Of a stretch of 7,215 nucleotides of DNA, positions 1 to 5,723 are shown piece after piece. The translations under genes and the position numbers were made by a program. Under the pieces are notes generated by a model. The model ran no database searches, had not been told where the DNA came from, and was given only the letters and a program-made list of their open reading frames with translations. The stretch is from the NCBI GenBank assembly GCA_017472105.1, contig JAFUQY010000095.1, positions 1 to 7,215 of the forward strand. The letters are read 5' to 3'. Numbering within the stretch: the first letter of the stretch is position 1; the number at the start of each line of letters is the position of its first letter. The DNA is from Clostridia bacterium (lineage in GTDB: Bacteria > Bacillota_A > Clostridia > Oscillospirales > CAG-272).

Positions 1-1
1 C

Positions 2-8
2 AAAGGAG
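2..8 (+). promoter_or_regulatory. Ribosome binding site of recF
   Basis: AAAGGAG lies ten bases before the ATG at 19 and matches the anti-Shine-Dalgarno sequence well. It supports that ATG as the recF start. No promoter can be seen because the window begins here, so recF may be cotranscribed with genes to the left. Confidence 0.75.
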
Positions 9-18
9 CCGCACCGAC

Positions 19-1209
19 ATGACCGTATCCAAAGTAATCTACCAGAACTGGCGTAATATAGAGCAGTGCGAAGTGGAGCTGCGGCCGGGAATCAATGTCC
101 TGTGGGGCAACAACGCGCAGGGGAAATCGAACATCCTCGAGGGAATTTACTATTTCGCACGCGGCCGTTCGTTCCGGGGCGCGAAGGATCGTGAGCTCAT
201 CCGGTTCGGCGAGAGCTTTGCCAATGCCGCGATCGACTTCCGCAGAGACGGATATACAAGTGACACGCGCCTCATGGCGTCCATTCCCCTTACCGGAAAA
301 AAGAAATTATACCGTAACGGAGCTGCCCTTTCCTCAGCCGCTGAGATGATGGGCAGCTTTCGTGCTGTTCTGTTCTGCCCGTCAAATCTCTCCATTGTTA
401 CCGGAGGCCCCGCAGAACGCCGCACTTTCCTCGATATCGCCATCTCCCAGCTCTCCGGCGCGTACCTCACATGGCTCCGACGGTACACCAAAATCCTCAC
501 CGAACGCAACGCCCTCATCAAGCGCGCACGCGACGGAGAACGCGTCACCGTTGAGGAATGGGCAGTCTATGCCGAAAGCCTCAGCGAATGCGGCGCATGG
601 ATCGCGGCTTACCGGAACGCGTACACAAACCTCCTCGCCGACGCCGTCTCCCGCTATTTTCAGGGCATGACCGGCGGCCGCGAAGTACCCACCCTCACCT
701 ATACCTCCCACGCACTCTACGACGGCATCCCCGACCCGCTCACCTCAACCGACGTCCCCGACAAATCCATCCTCTGCGAAAAGCTCATGAACAACGTCGA
801 ACGCGAGGTTGCAGCCGGCGTCACCCTCTGGGGCATCCATAAGGACGACCTCGCCCTCTCCCTCAATGACCGCGAAGCCAAGCTCTACGCGTCGCAGGGA
901 CAGCAGAGAAGCATCGTCCTCTCCATGAAGCTCGGAGAAGCCGAAATCGCAAACAGAATCGGCGGCGAATACCCCGTCATCCTCCTCGACGACGTCTTCT
1001 CCGAGCTCGATGACAGCCGCCGCAGCTACATCCTCGATACCCTCGGCAATGAAAACGATACCGCCAGACAGATCATCATCACCTCCTGCGAACCCGACGT
1101 CATCCCCGGTCACCGCGCCGCGTATGTCTGCTTCAACCGCGTCTCCTCCGGCGGCATCCATAACGAAAATACCACATTCGAATCCAACGAACCCGCGGAG
1201 GTGCAGTGA
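19..1209 (+). CDS. recF: DNA replication/repair protein RecF
   Basis: RecF is an SMC/ABC-like ATPase that, with RecO and RecR, loads RecA onto single-stranded gaps at stalled forks. The 396-residue product shows the whole family signature. The N-terminal strand with LRPGINVLWG leads into a Walker A motif GNNAQGKS (residues 30-37). The ABC signature SQGQQR is at 292-297, and the Walker B motif VILLDDVFSELD starts at 320 with D324 and D325. The central helical arm region (about 100-270) fits the family. Family members are usually about 360-375 residues, so the polar tail after about residue 375 is slightly long. The start is backed by AAAGGAG ten bases upstream. The stop overlaps the recX start, so the two are surely cotranscribed. 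The usual neighbours dnaN or gyrB are not seen on the right side. Confidence 0.96.
   Translation: MTVSKVIYQNWRNIEQCEVELRPGINVLWGNNAQGKSNILEGIYYFARGRSFRGAKDRELIRFGESFANAAIDFRRDGYTSDTRLMASIPLTGKKKLYRNGAALSSAAEMMGSFRAVLFCPSNLSIVTGGPAERRTFLDIAISQLSGAYLTWLRRYTKILTERNALIKRARDGERVTVEEWAVYAESLSECGAWIAAYRNAYTNLLADAVSRYFQGMTGGREVPTLTYTSHALYDGIPDPLTSTDVPDKSILCEKLMNNVEREVAAGVTLWGIHKDDLALSLNDREAKLYASQGQQRSIVLSMKLGEAEIANRIGGEYPVILLDDVFSELDDSRRSYILDTLGNENDTARQIIITSCEPDVIPGHRAAYVCFNRVSSGGIHNENTTFESNEPAEVQ
1197..1203 (+). promoter_or_regulatory. Ribosome binding site of recX, inside the recF end
   Basis: GGAGGTG sits in the last codons of recF. It is five bases before the ATG at 1209, but only two bases before the in-frame GTG at 1206. 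The spacing makes ATG 1209 the better start. That start overlaps the recF TGA, which suggests translational coupling. Confidence 0.7.
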
Positions 1210-1850
1210 TGTTCGTCCACTCCATCCTCGACGGGAGCGAAAAAACCGGCACCGTTGACATCACCGTGTCCGATGAAGCCGGGCATACCGAAACCTTCAC
1301 CCTCTCAGCCGGCGAATGGAAACGGCTCTGCAAAATCACCCCTGTCGCACACCTCGATGAAGTCGATGAGGACCTCTACGACCGACTCACCGCCGCACAG
1401 GAACGCACCGTAACCGTCCGTGAAGCCGCCGCCATCCTCACAACCGGCGACAAGAGCGCGTCCGCAATCCTCCGGAAACTCACACAGAAAGGCCGCTCCA
1501 AAGAAGCCGCACAGTACGCCGTCGAGCTTCTGAAAAAGCGCGGTTACCTCAACGAAGAGGACGCCTGCCGCAGAATCGCCGAAACCCTTGTCCGCTCGAA
1601 ACACTACGGAAGACGAAGAGTCCGCGACTACCTCATCTCCCACGGCTACGACGCAAAGACCGCCGAAACCGCCGCCGAAGCTGTCCCGGATGAAGACATC
1701 GCCGACGCACTCGCGTACCACTTCGCACGGAAGTTCAGAAATTACCGCGAACTCACCCTCCCGGAGAAGAAAAAAGCCACCGCATCCCTCATGCGGCTCG
1801 GTTTTTCGTATCAGGAAATACAGAGCGCCGCGGATCGTGAACAAAATTAA
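1209..1850 (+). CDS. recX: Regulatory protein RecX
   Basis: RecX binds RecA filaments and modulates RecA activity. The 213-residue product has the RecX layout: a short strand-rich N-terminal region (about 1-60) followed by three-helix repeats. The most telling stretches are ASAILRKLTQKG (84-95), the following AVELLKKRGYLNEEDACRRI block (104-123) and the RRVRDYLISHGYD block (136-148). The last repeat ends in MRLGFSYQEIQSA (195-207). It is within the family size range of roughly 150-270 residues. The ATG at 1209 is preferred over the adjacent GTG at 1206 because of GGAGGTG placement. Its position directly after recF is notable, since recX commonly follows or lies near recA. Coupling to recF would make a RecA loader and a RecA modulator together. 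Confidence 0.9.
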   Translation: MFVHSILDGSEKTGTVDITVSDEAGHTETFTLSAGEWKRLCKITPVAHLDEVDEDLYDRLTAAQERTVTVREAAAILTTGDKSASAILRKLTQKGRSKEAAQYAVELLKKRGYLNEEDACRRIAETLVRSKHYGRRRVRDYLISHGYDAKTAETAAEAVPDEDIADALAYHFARKFRNYRELTLPEKKKATASLMRLGFSYQEIQSAADREQN

Positions 1851-1860
1851 AGAAGAATCC

Positions 1861-1889
1861 TTGAATCATACACAGAAACGTGATATAAT
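1861..1889 (+). promoter_or_regulatory. Sigma-A type promoter of rimO
   Basis: TTGAAT (1861-1866), a 17-base spacer, and a perfect TATAAT (1884-1889) preceded by TG one base upstream (an extended -10). Transcription would start near 1896, about 30 bases before the rimO ATG. It lies in the 76-base gap after recX and indicates that rimO can be expressed independently of recF-recX. No hairpin plus T-run terminator is seen between recX and this promoter, so read-through is also possible. Confidence 0.82.
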
Positions 1890-1913
1890 GATAGAAATGT
1901 AATTCAAAAACAC

Positions 1914-1918
1914 GAGGT
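1914..1918 (+). promoter_or_regulatory. Ribosome binding site of rimO
   Basis: GAGGT lies eight bases before the ATG at 1927 and supports that start. Confidence 0.7.
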
Positions 1919-1926
1919 ACCAACCC

Positions 1927-3303
1927 ATGGCTAAGAAAACCACCGTCGGCTTCATCTCCCTCGGATGCTCCAAGAACCTCTGCGATACCGAAGTCATGCT
2001 CCACCATCTCATGGACGCAGGCTACGAAATCACCCCCGAGGAAACCGAAGCGGACGTCGTCATAATCAATACCTGCGCCTTCATCGAGAGCGCGAAAAAG
2101 GAATCCATCGACAACATCATCGACATCGGCTGGCTGAAAAAGCACCATTCCCTCAAAGGCATCGTCGTCACCGGATGCATGGCGGAACGCTACCGCGAGC
2201 AGATCACGAAGGAACTCCCCGAAGTTGACGCCCTTCTCGGCGTGGGAAGCCTCCATAAAATCGTCGAAGCCGTCGAAGCCGCTCTCGCAAATGCCGGCAA
2301 AAAGGGCAAGGCGAGAAAACGCTGGATGAGTTTCGACGATAAGGAATCCTGCCAGCTCGGCGGCGAGAGAATCATCACCACAGGCGACCATATGGCATAC
2401 CTCAAGATCGCCGAAGGATGCAATAACCGCTGTACCTACTGCGCAATTCCCCTCATCCGCGGCAATATGCGCTCCCGTACCATGAAGGACATCATCGAAG
2501 AGGCAACCGCCCTCGACGCAATGGGCATCAAGGAGCTCAACCTCATCGCTCAGGATACCTCCGCGTACGGCATCGACCTCTACGGCAAGTACGAGCTGCC
2601 CGAACTCATCCGCGGCATCTGCGACGCAACCAATATCCCGTGGATCCGTCTCCTCTACTGCTACCCGGACAAGATCACCGACGAGCTCGTCGAGGAAATC
2701 AGGAACAATCCCCGCGTTGTCAAGTATATCGACATCCCGATCCAGCACATCTCCGACAATATGCTCACCGCCATGAACCGCCACGGCGACTCCAAGATGA
2801 TCCGCGAAAATATCGCAAAGCTCCGTACCATCCCCGGCATCGTGCTCCGCTCCACTGCCATCGTCGGCTTCCCGGGTGAGACGGACGAGGACTTCACCGA
2901 GCTGTGCCAGTTCATCAAGGAGACCAAATTCGAGCGTTTCGGCGCGTTCACGTACTCGAGAGAAGAGGATACCCCCGCATACGATTTCGAAAACCAGATC
3001 GACGAGCAAGTGAAGCAGGACAGATACGATATCCTCATGCAGACCCAGCTCGCCGTCAGTGAAGCGTATAACCAGACCCGAGTCGGCACCACCATCCGCG
3101 TCATGTGCGAAGGCTTTGACCCCGTCGCCGAATCCCACTACGGCAGAAGCTACGCTGAAGCCGCAGACATCGATGGCAAAATCTGGTTCACCGTCAAGCA
3201 GAAAAACCTCCGCATCGCAGAAGGCGAAATCATCGACGTCAAAATCACCGACGCCATGGATTACGACCTCGTCGGCGAGGCATTGCTGAATTTCCAGATA
3301 TAA
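1927..3303 (+). CDS. rimO: Ribosomal protein S12 methylthiotransferase RimO
   Basis: RimO is a radical SAM enzyme with two iron-sulfur clusters. It adds a methylthio group to the beta carbon of a conserved aspartate of ribosomal protein S12. The 458-residue product has all three family domains. The N-terminal UPF0004 domain has cluster cysteines C14 (SLGCSKN), C50 (INTCAF) and C84 (TGCMAERY). The radical SAM core has the CxxxCxxC motif at C165, C169 and C172 (EGCNNRCTYC). A TRAM domain occupies roughly the last 70 residues. The stretch LIAQDTSAYGIDLYG is typical of RimO rather than of the tRNA-modifying MiaB. Length is normal (about 430-460). It has its own promoter and a GAGGT ribosome site. 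RimO next to pgsA is a common Clostridial arrangement, although here 462 bases separate them. Confidence 0.96.
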   Translation: MAKKTTVGFISLGCSKNLCDTEVMLHHLMDAGYEITPEETEADVVIINTCAFIESAKKESIDNIIDIGWLKKHHSLKGIVVTGCMAERYREQITKELPEVDALLGVGSLHKIVEAVEAALANAGKKGKARKRWMSFDDKESCQLGGERIITTGDHMAYLKIAEGCNNRCTYCAIPLIRGNMRSRTMKDIIEEATALDAMGIKELNLIAQDTSAYGIDLYGKYELPELIRGICDATNIPWIRLLYCYPDKITDELVEEIRNNPRVVKYIDIPIQHISDNMLTAMNRHGDSKMIRENIAKLRTIPGIVLRSTAIVGFPGETDEDFTELCQFIKETKFERFGAFTYSREEDTPAYDFENQIDEQVKQDRYDILMQTQLAVSEAYNQTRVGTTIRVMCEGFDPVAESHYGRSYAEAADIDGKIWFTVKQKNLRIAEGEIIDVKITDAMDYDLVGEALLNFQI

Positions 3304-3346
3304 TGCAGAGTATGCCGCAGACTGAGTGTTCCCGCCTCATCCGTCA

Positions 3347-3365
3347 CGATTTTTGAGAAAAATCG
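3347..3365. repeat. Perfect 8-bp hairpin after rimO
   Basis: CGATTTTTGAGAAAAATCG forms an 8-bp stem with a three-base loop 43 bases after the rimO stop. There is no T-run after it on either strand, so it is not a standard intrinsic terminator. It may still be a transcript 3' end or part of the larger structure. Confidence 0.5.
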
Positions 3366-3370
3366 CGCCA

Positions 3371-3424
3371 CCTTCCCCGGCTGCGTTTGTGCAGTTGAAA
3401 TTTCCAATGATTGCACGGGGAAGG
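3371..3424. repeat. 9-bp inverted repeat enclosing smaller hairpins
   Basis: CCTTCCCCG (3371-3379) is the exact reverse complement of CGGGGAAGG (3416-3424). The 36 bases between contain a CTGC/GCAG hairpin (3381-3394) and a GAAATTTC palindrome. The whole would fold as a branched stem on either strand. Confidence 0.5.
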
Positions 3425-3594
3425 CTAGCTAAGGGTGACGTCCCGGAGCATCGCCGTACGTACAACTAAGTTTGCGCCGCAGGCTGAGCTTACCGTGGGA
3501 ACCCAGTGTCCCTTGCGATAAAGGAAGATCGCTCTATCAAAAAACTGCACGGGTATGGCGTCCGCGACGGGAGTTCCAAGAGGGAACGTCTTGG

Positions 3595-3636
3595 TTGCCG
3601 GGATTCACAAGGGCTCGGCAACGGAGAGTCCTTGTG
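3595..3636. repeat. Competing overlapping hairpins
   Basis: TTGCCG (3595-3600) can pair with CGGCAA (3616-3621). CACAAGG (3606-3612) can pair with CCTTGTG (3630-3636), with an inner CTC/GAG pair. The arms interleave, so the two hairpins exclude each other or form a pseudoknot. Both pairings are perfect, which favours a real RNA fold over chance. Confidence 0.45.
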
Positions 3637-3660
3637 CGCCGCCTGCGTAAGGCATAAAAT
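3632..3660 (+). promoter_or_regulatory. Weak candidate promoter for pgsA
   Basis: TTGTGC (3632-3637), a 17-base spacer, and TAAAAT (3655-3660). The -10 matches five of six consensus bases, but the -35 matches only three. It is the best candidate I see before pgsA. A transcript from here would start near 3667, inside the 3666-3682 hairpin. Confidence 0.25.
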
Positions 3661-3665
3661 CCTTC

Positions 3666-3682
3666 GGAATGCGAAGCATTCC
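3666..3682. repeat. Perfect 7-bp hairpin, GGAATGC-GAA-GCATTCC
   Basis: A 7-bp stem with a GAA loop lies 83 bases before pgsA. The following bases are TACCTTATTAAAT, not a T-run, so a standard terminator is unlikely. It could be a processing or stability element of the pgsA leader. Confidence 0.45.
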
Positions 3683-3704
3683 TACCTTATTAAATAAAAC
3701 TGAC

Positions 3705-3719
3705 GATTTCAACGAAATC
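3705..3719. repeat. 6-bp hairpin upstream of pgsA
   Basis: GATTTC and GAAATC (3705-3710 and 3714-3719) form a stem with an AAC loop, 46 bases before the pgsA ATG. Its role is unknown. With the 3666-3682 hairpin it gives the leader two small stems. Confidence 0.4.
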
Positions 3720-3754
3720 AAAATCTCACAAGCCAAAACTACAAGTTTAACAAC

Positions 3755-3759
3755 AGGAG
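3755..3759 (+). promoter_or_regulatory. Ribosome binding site of pgsA
   Basis: AGGAG lies six bases before the ATG at 3766, which is near-ideal spacing and fixes the start. Confidence 0.8.
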
Positions 3760-3765
3760 CAACAT

Positions 3766-4347
3766 ATGAATCTACCCAATAAACTCACCATGTTCCGCAT
3801 GTGCATGGTTCCCGTGTTCCTTTTCCTGCTGTGCGTGCCGCTGCCTATGTCCGACACCGCACTGCGCATCATAACCGCCGCCATCTTCGCAGTCGTCTCC
3901 CTCACCGACATGATCGACGGCAAAATCGCACGCAAGTATAACCTCATCACCGACTTCGGCAAATTCATGGACCCGCTCGCCGATAAATTCCTCGTCATCT
4001 CCGCCATGCTCGGCATCCTCGTCAAGTACGATTATCTCCGTCCCGTGTTCGTGTGGGCGGCTGCAATCGTCATCTTCCGCGAGTTCGCCGTCACTTCCAT
4101 CCGCATGATCTGCGCCAATAAGTCCGGCATCGTCATCGCAGCGGCATGGCTCGGCAAGGTCAAGACGACTACCCAGATGATCTGCATCATCGCCGTACTC
4201 CTCGAACCCGTCATCCTCCCCTTCCAGCCCTTCACTGAGTGGCATCTCCTCTCCTACATCACCACCGCGGCTATGACGATCATGACCCTCTGGTCCGGCA
4301 TCGACTACCTCCGCATCTACTGGCCCCACATCGCCGCAACCAAATGA
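3766..4347 (+). CDS. pgsA: CDP-diacylglycerol-glycerol-3-phosphate 3-phosphatidyltransferase
   Basis: PgsA is an integral membrane CDP-alcohol phosphotransferase. It joins CDP-diacylglycerol and glycerol 3-phosphate to give phosphatidylglycerol phosphate and CMP, the committed step to phosphatidylglycerol and cardiolipin. The 193-residue product carries the complete catalytic motif DG-x2-AR-x8-G-x3-D-x3-D: D51, G52, A55, R56, G65, D69 and D73. The start MNLPNKLTMFR and the REFAVTSIR block (105-113) are typical of PgsA. Hydrophobic segments lie near 10-28, 32-50, 75-105 (possibly two), 136-155 and 162-180. Length is normal. AGGAG sits six bases upstream. The stop codon overlaps the start of the glycosylase gene by four bases (ATGA), so the two form an operon. 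Confidence 0.95.
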   Translation: MNLPNKLTMFRMCMVPVFLFLLCVPLPMSDTALRIITAAIFAVVSLTDMIDGKIARKYNLITDFGKFMDPLADKFLVISAMLGILVKYDYLRPVFVWAAAIVIFREFAVTSIRMICANKSGIVIAAAWLGKVKTTTQMICIIAVLLEPVILPFQPFTEWHLLSYITTAAMTIMTLWSGIDYLRIYWPHIAATK

Positions 4348-5216
4348 AAAACGTATCGCTCATCATCGACACAGGAAAAACCGCATCCGGTCAGCCGTAT
4401 CTCACCCTCGGCCGGTGCGGTCTTTTTTCCGTCAGAAAAACCTTCGACTGCGGTCAGACCTTCCGCTTCAACGCCATAGACGAAAATACCGTCACCGGTG
4501 TCGCCATGAACAGGCACATCACCTTCTCCCAGTCCGGCGAAACCCTCACCATCATCGGTGCCGCCGAATCCGAGTACGAATCCACGTGGAAATCCTACCT
4601 CACCCTCGATGAGGACTACGCCGCCGCAAACGAAGCCATCCTTGACGCCATGCCGAACGATGAATACCGCCAAACCATGCAGAAGGCAGTCGAGTTCGGC
4701 TCCGGCATCCGCATTCTGAGACAGGATCCGTTCGAGACCCTCATCTCCTTCATCGTCTCGCAGAACAACAATATCCCGCGGATCAGAAAAATCATCGCCG
4801 CACTCTGCGAAAAATACGGCGAGAACGGCATGTTTCCTGCCCCCGATGCCCTCGCGAACGCCTCCGTCGATGAACTCTACGCACTCCGCACGGGATTCCG
4901 CGCAAAATATATCCGCGATGCCGCCGTCAAAGTCGCCTCAGGTGAGGTCAGCCTCGCGGAAATCGCACAGTGTGACGACTACGACCGGTGCACCGAAATG
5001 CTCTGCCGGATCAATGGCGTCGGCCCGAAGGTGTCCTCCTGCGTCCTCCTGTTCGGCTTTCATAAAACAACCGCATTCCCCATCGACGTCTGGATGAAAA
5101 AATCCCTCGCCCGCCACTTCCCCGACGGATTTGACCCCGCTCCGCTCGGAATCCACGCAGGATTATGTCAGCAGTATCTGTTTTACTTCGAACGATGGGG
5201 CGAAGGGAATGCATAA
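4344..5216 (+). CDS. ogg: OGG1-type DNA glycosylase (8-oxoguanine / AlkA-like, HhH-GPD family)
   Basis: This base-excision repair enzyme probably removes oxidised guanine and cuts the strand by lyase action. The 290-residue product has an OGG-type N-terminal domain with FDCGQTFRF (34-42). The SQNNNIPRI block (139-147) corresponds to SSNNNI in human OGG1. A helix-hairpin-helix INGVGPKVSSC (223-233) supplies the catalytic lysine K229, and FPIDVWM (245-251) supplies the aspartate D248. The 19-residue K-D spacing equals that of OGG1 (K249/D268). The lysine argues for a bifunctional enzyme rather than AlkA, which lacks it; databases may still label it DNA-3-methyladenine glycosylase 2 family. No iron-sulfur cysteine cluster ends the protein. 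The ATG at 4344 is chosen because its ATGA overlap with pgsA is typical of coupled genes. The same frame stays open upstream to 4239, but only inside pgsA. Confidence 0.88.
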   Translation: MKNVSLIIDTGKTASGQPYLTLGRCGLFSVRKTFDCGQTFRFNAIDENTVTGVAMNRHITFSQSGETLTIIGAAESEYESTWKSYLTLDEDYAAANEAILDAMPNDEYRQTMQKAVEFGSGIRILRQDPFETLISFIVSQNNNIPRIRKIIAALCEKYGENGMFPAPDALANASVDELYALRTGFRAKYIRDAAVKVASGEVSLAEIAQCDDYDRCTEMLCRINGVGPKVSSCVLLFGFHKTTAFPIDVWMKKSLARHFPDGFDPAPLGIHAGLCQQYLFYFERWGEGNA

Positions 5217-5223
5217 TGACTCA

Positions 5224-5308
5224 AAAATCCCAAAATCCTCCACGGCGCGCGTGAGCCCGGATCAAAAACAATTTAAGCAACAAAATCCCGCAATCGCTCC
5301 ACGGCGCG
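5224..5308. repeat. Diverged 26/27-base direct repeat, two copies
   Basis: The copies at 5224-5249 and 5283-5308 both start with AAAATCCC and end with the identical 12-mer CTCCACGGCGCG (5238-5249 and 5297-5308). In between they differ by one indel and a few substitutions. The period is 59 bases. Two copies only, and imperfect, so this is not a CRISPR array. Confidence 0.6.
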
Positions 5309-5313
5309 GGCGA

Positions 5314-5335
5314 ATAGGGTCTCGGAGGTCCCTAT
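5314..5335. repeat. 6-bp hairpin ATAGGG/CCCTAT
   Basis: ATAGGG (5314-5319) pairs with CCCTAT (5330-5335) around a ten-base loop. It lies just after the second repeat copy and has no T-run. It could mark the transcript end of the pgsA-glycosylase operon, but nothing proves that. Confidence 0.35.
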
Positions 5336-5425
5336 GAGCCGTATAAACGAGTTAAATAGAATTTGGTACGCACCAATCGGCATCGCACCCTAAGTGACAA
5401 TCTGCAATTGTTCCCGTAGACAAAC

Positions 5426-5445
5426 AAAAAAACAGCCTAAGCTGT
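5426..5445 (-). terminator. Candidate intrinsic terminator on the minus strand
   Basis: Read on the minus strand, ACAGC and GCTGT form a 5-bp stem with a four-base loop, followed directly by a run of seven T. The geometry is that of an intrinsic terminator, but the stem is short. No minus-strand gene upstream (5450-5760) explains it, so it would have to end a small RNA or stray antisense transcription. Confidence 0.35.
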
Positions 5446-5520
5446 ACATAGTCAAGAAAATCCCCCTGAAACTGACAATATCATATCAACTCACATACCG
5501 TCAGCGCACTGCACCTCGTC

Positions 5521-5559
5521 AGTCGAAAGTTTTTGCGGAGCTTTTTTCAAAAAGCGACT
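5521..5559. repeat. Long interrupted hairpin with T- and A-rich arms
   Basis: AGTCG (5521-5525) pairs with CGACT (5555-5559), and TTTTTG (5530-5535) pairs with CAAAAA (5548-5553), separated by a small internal loop. A competing inner fold uses GCTTTTTT and AAAAAGC (5540-5555). There is no gene context; it may be a dispersed repeat unit. Confidence 0.45.
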
Positions 5560-5664
5560 CTGAGATGCTCGTCTTCGCTGAAATCTACGACTTTGTAAAT
5601 AAACTCTGCCCCTCCTCCCTCAAAATCCTCCCAATCCGCCCTTGCAAAATCCAACTCACGCTTT

Positions 5665-5706
5665 ACCCGCGGTGTGCATCTGTTTGCTTGCAGATTTCCC
5701 GCGGGT
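5665..5706. repeat. Nested inverted repeats over the XRE promoter
   Basis: ACCCGCGG (5665-5672) is the exact reverse complement of CCGCGGGT (5699-5706). Inside it ATCTG (5678-5682) pairs with CAGAT (5691-5695). The right arm fills the spacer between -35 and -10 and the inner arm covers the -35, so a protein bound here would block the polymerase. Confidence 0.55.
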
Positions 5707-5716
5707 CTGTTATACT
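5688..5716 (+). promoter_or_regulatory. Candidate promoter of the XRE regulator gene
   Basis: TTGCAG (5688-5693), a 17-base spacer and TATACT (5711-5716, five of six consensus bases). Transcription would begin around 5723, about 38 bases before the ATG at 5761. A perfect TATAAT at 5738-5743 lies too close to the start codon and lacks a -35, so it is less likely. Confidence 0.55.
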
Positions 5717-5723
5717 GTGTACA

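Larger units (their letters stand above)
3314..3488 (+). repeat. 13-base direct repeat pair, GCCGCAG(A/G)CTGAG
   Basis: The copies at 3314-3326 and 3476-3488 differ at one base and are 162 bases apart. Each opens a block of inverted repeats, which suggests two diverged units of one element rather than a chance match. Beyond the 13 bases the units share little except an 8-base TGCACGGG (3412-3419 and 3546-3553). Confidence 0.45.
3304..3765 (+). other. Structured 462-base intergenic stretch between rimO and pgsA
   Basis: No convincing gene lies here: the small open frames have no ribosome site, no recognisable protein and odd composition. Instead the stretch is packed with inverted repeats. 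These are an 8-bp hairpin at 3347-3365, a 9-bp arm pair 3371-3379/3416-3424, a 6-bp pair 3595-3600/3616-3621 that excludes a 7-bp pair 3606-3612/3630-3636, a distant 7-bp pair 3478-3484/3641-3647, a 7-bp hairpin at 3666-3682 and a 6-bp hairpin at 3705-3719. A 13-base sequence also occurs twice with one mismatch (3314-3326 and 3476-3488). It could be a structured RNA, a long leader of pgsA, or the remains of dispersed repeats. I do not recognise a known RNA family. Confidence 0.5.

Noticed and set aside
1789..3138. Long minus-strand open frame (about 449 codons) opposite rimO
   Set aside because: rimO is certain on the + strand. Its C-ending codons become G-starting codons on the other strand, which removes stop codons. 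The translated frame is rich in Asp, Gly and Val with no family motif.
3347..3365. Intrinsic terminator of rimO
   Set aside because: The hairpin is perfect but has no T-run after it on the + strand, so I list it as a hairpin only.
3472..3697. Two overlapping + strand open frames of about 60 codons before pgsA
   Set aside because: Arg-rich, without ribosome sites, and coinciding with inverted repeats; better explained as non-coding structured DNA.
4239..4343. Upstream extension of the glycosylase reading frame
   Set aside because: It lies wholly inside pgsA in another frame and encodes His/Arg-rich sequence. The ATGA overlap at 4344 gives a natural start that matches the family N-terminus.
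5224..5308. CRISPR array
   Set aside because: Only two imperfect repeat copies, no third unit, no leader and no cas genes.
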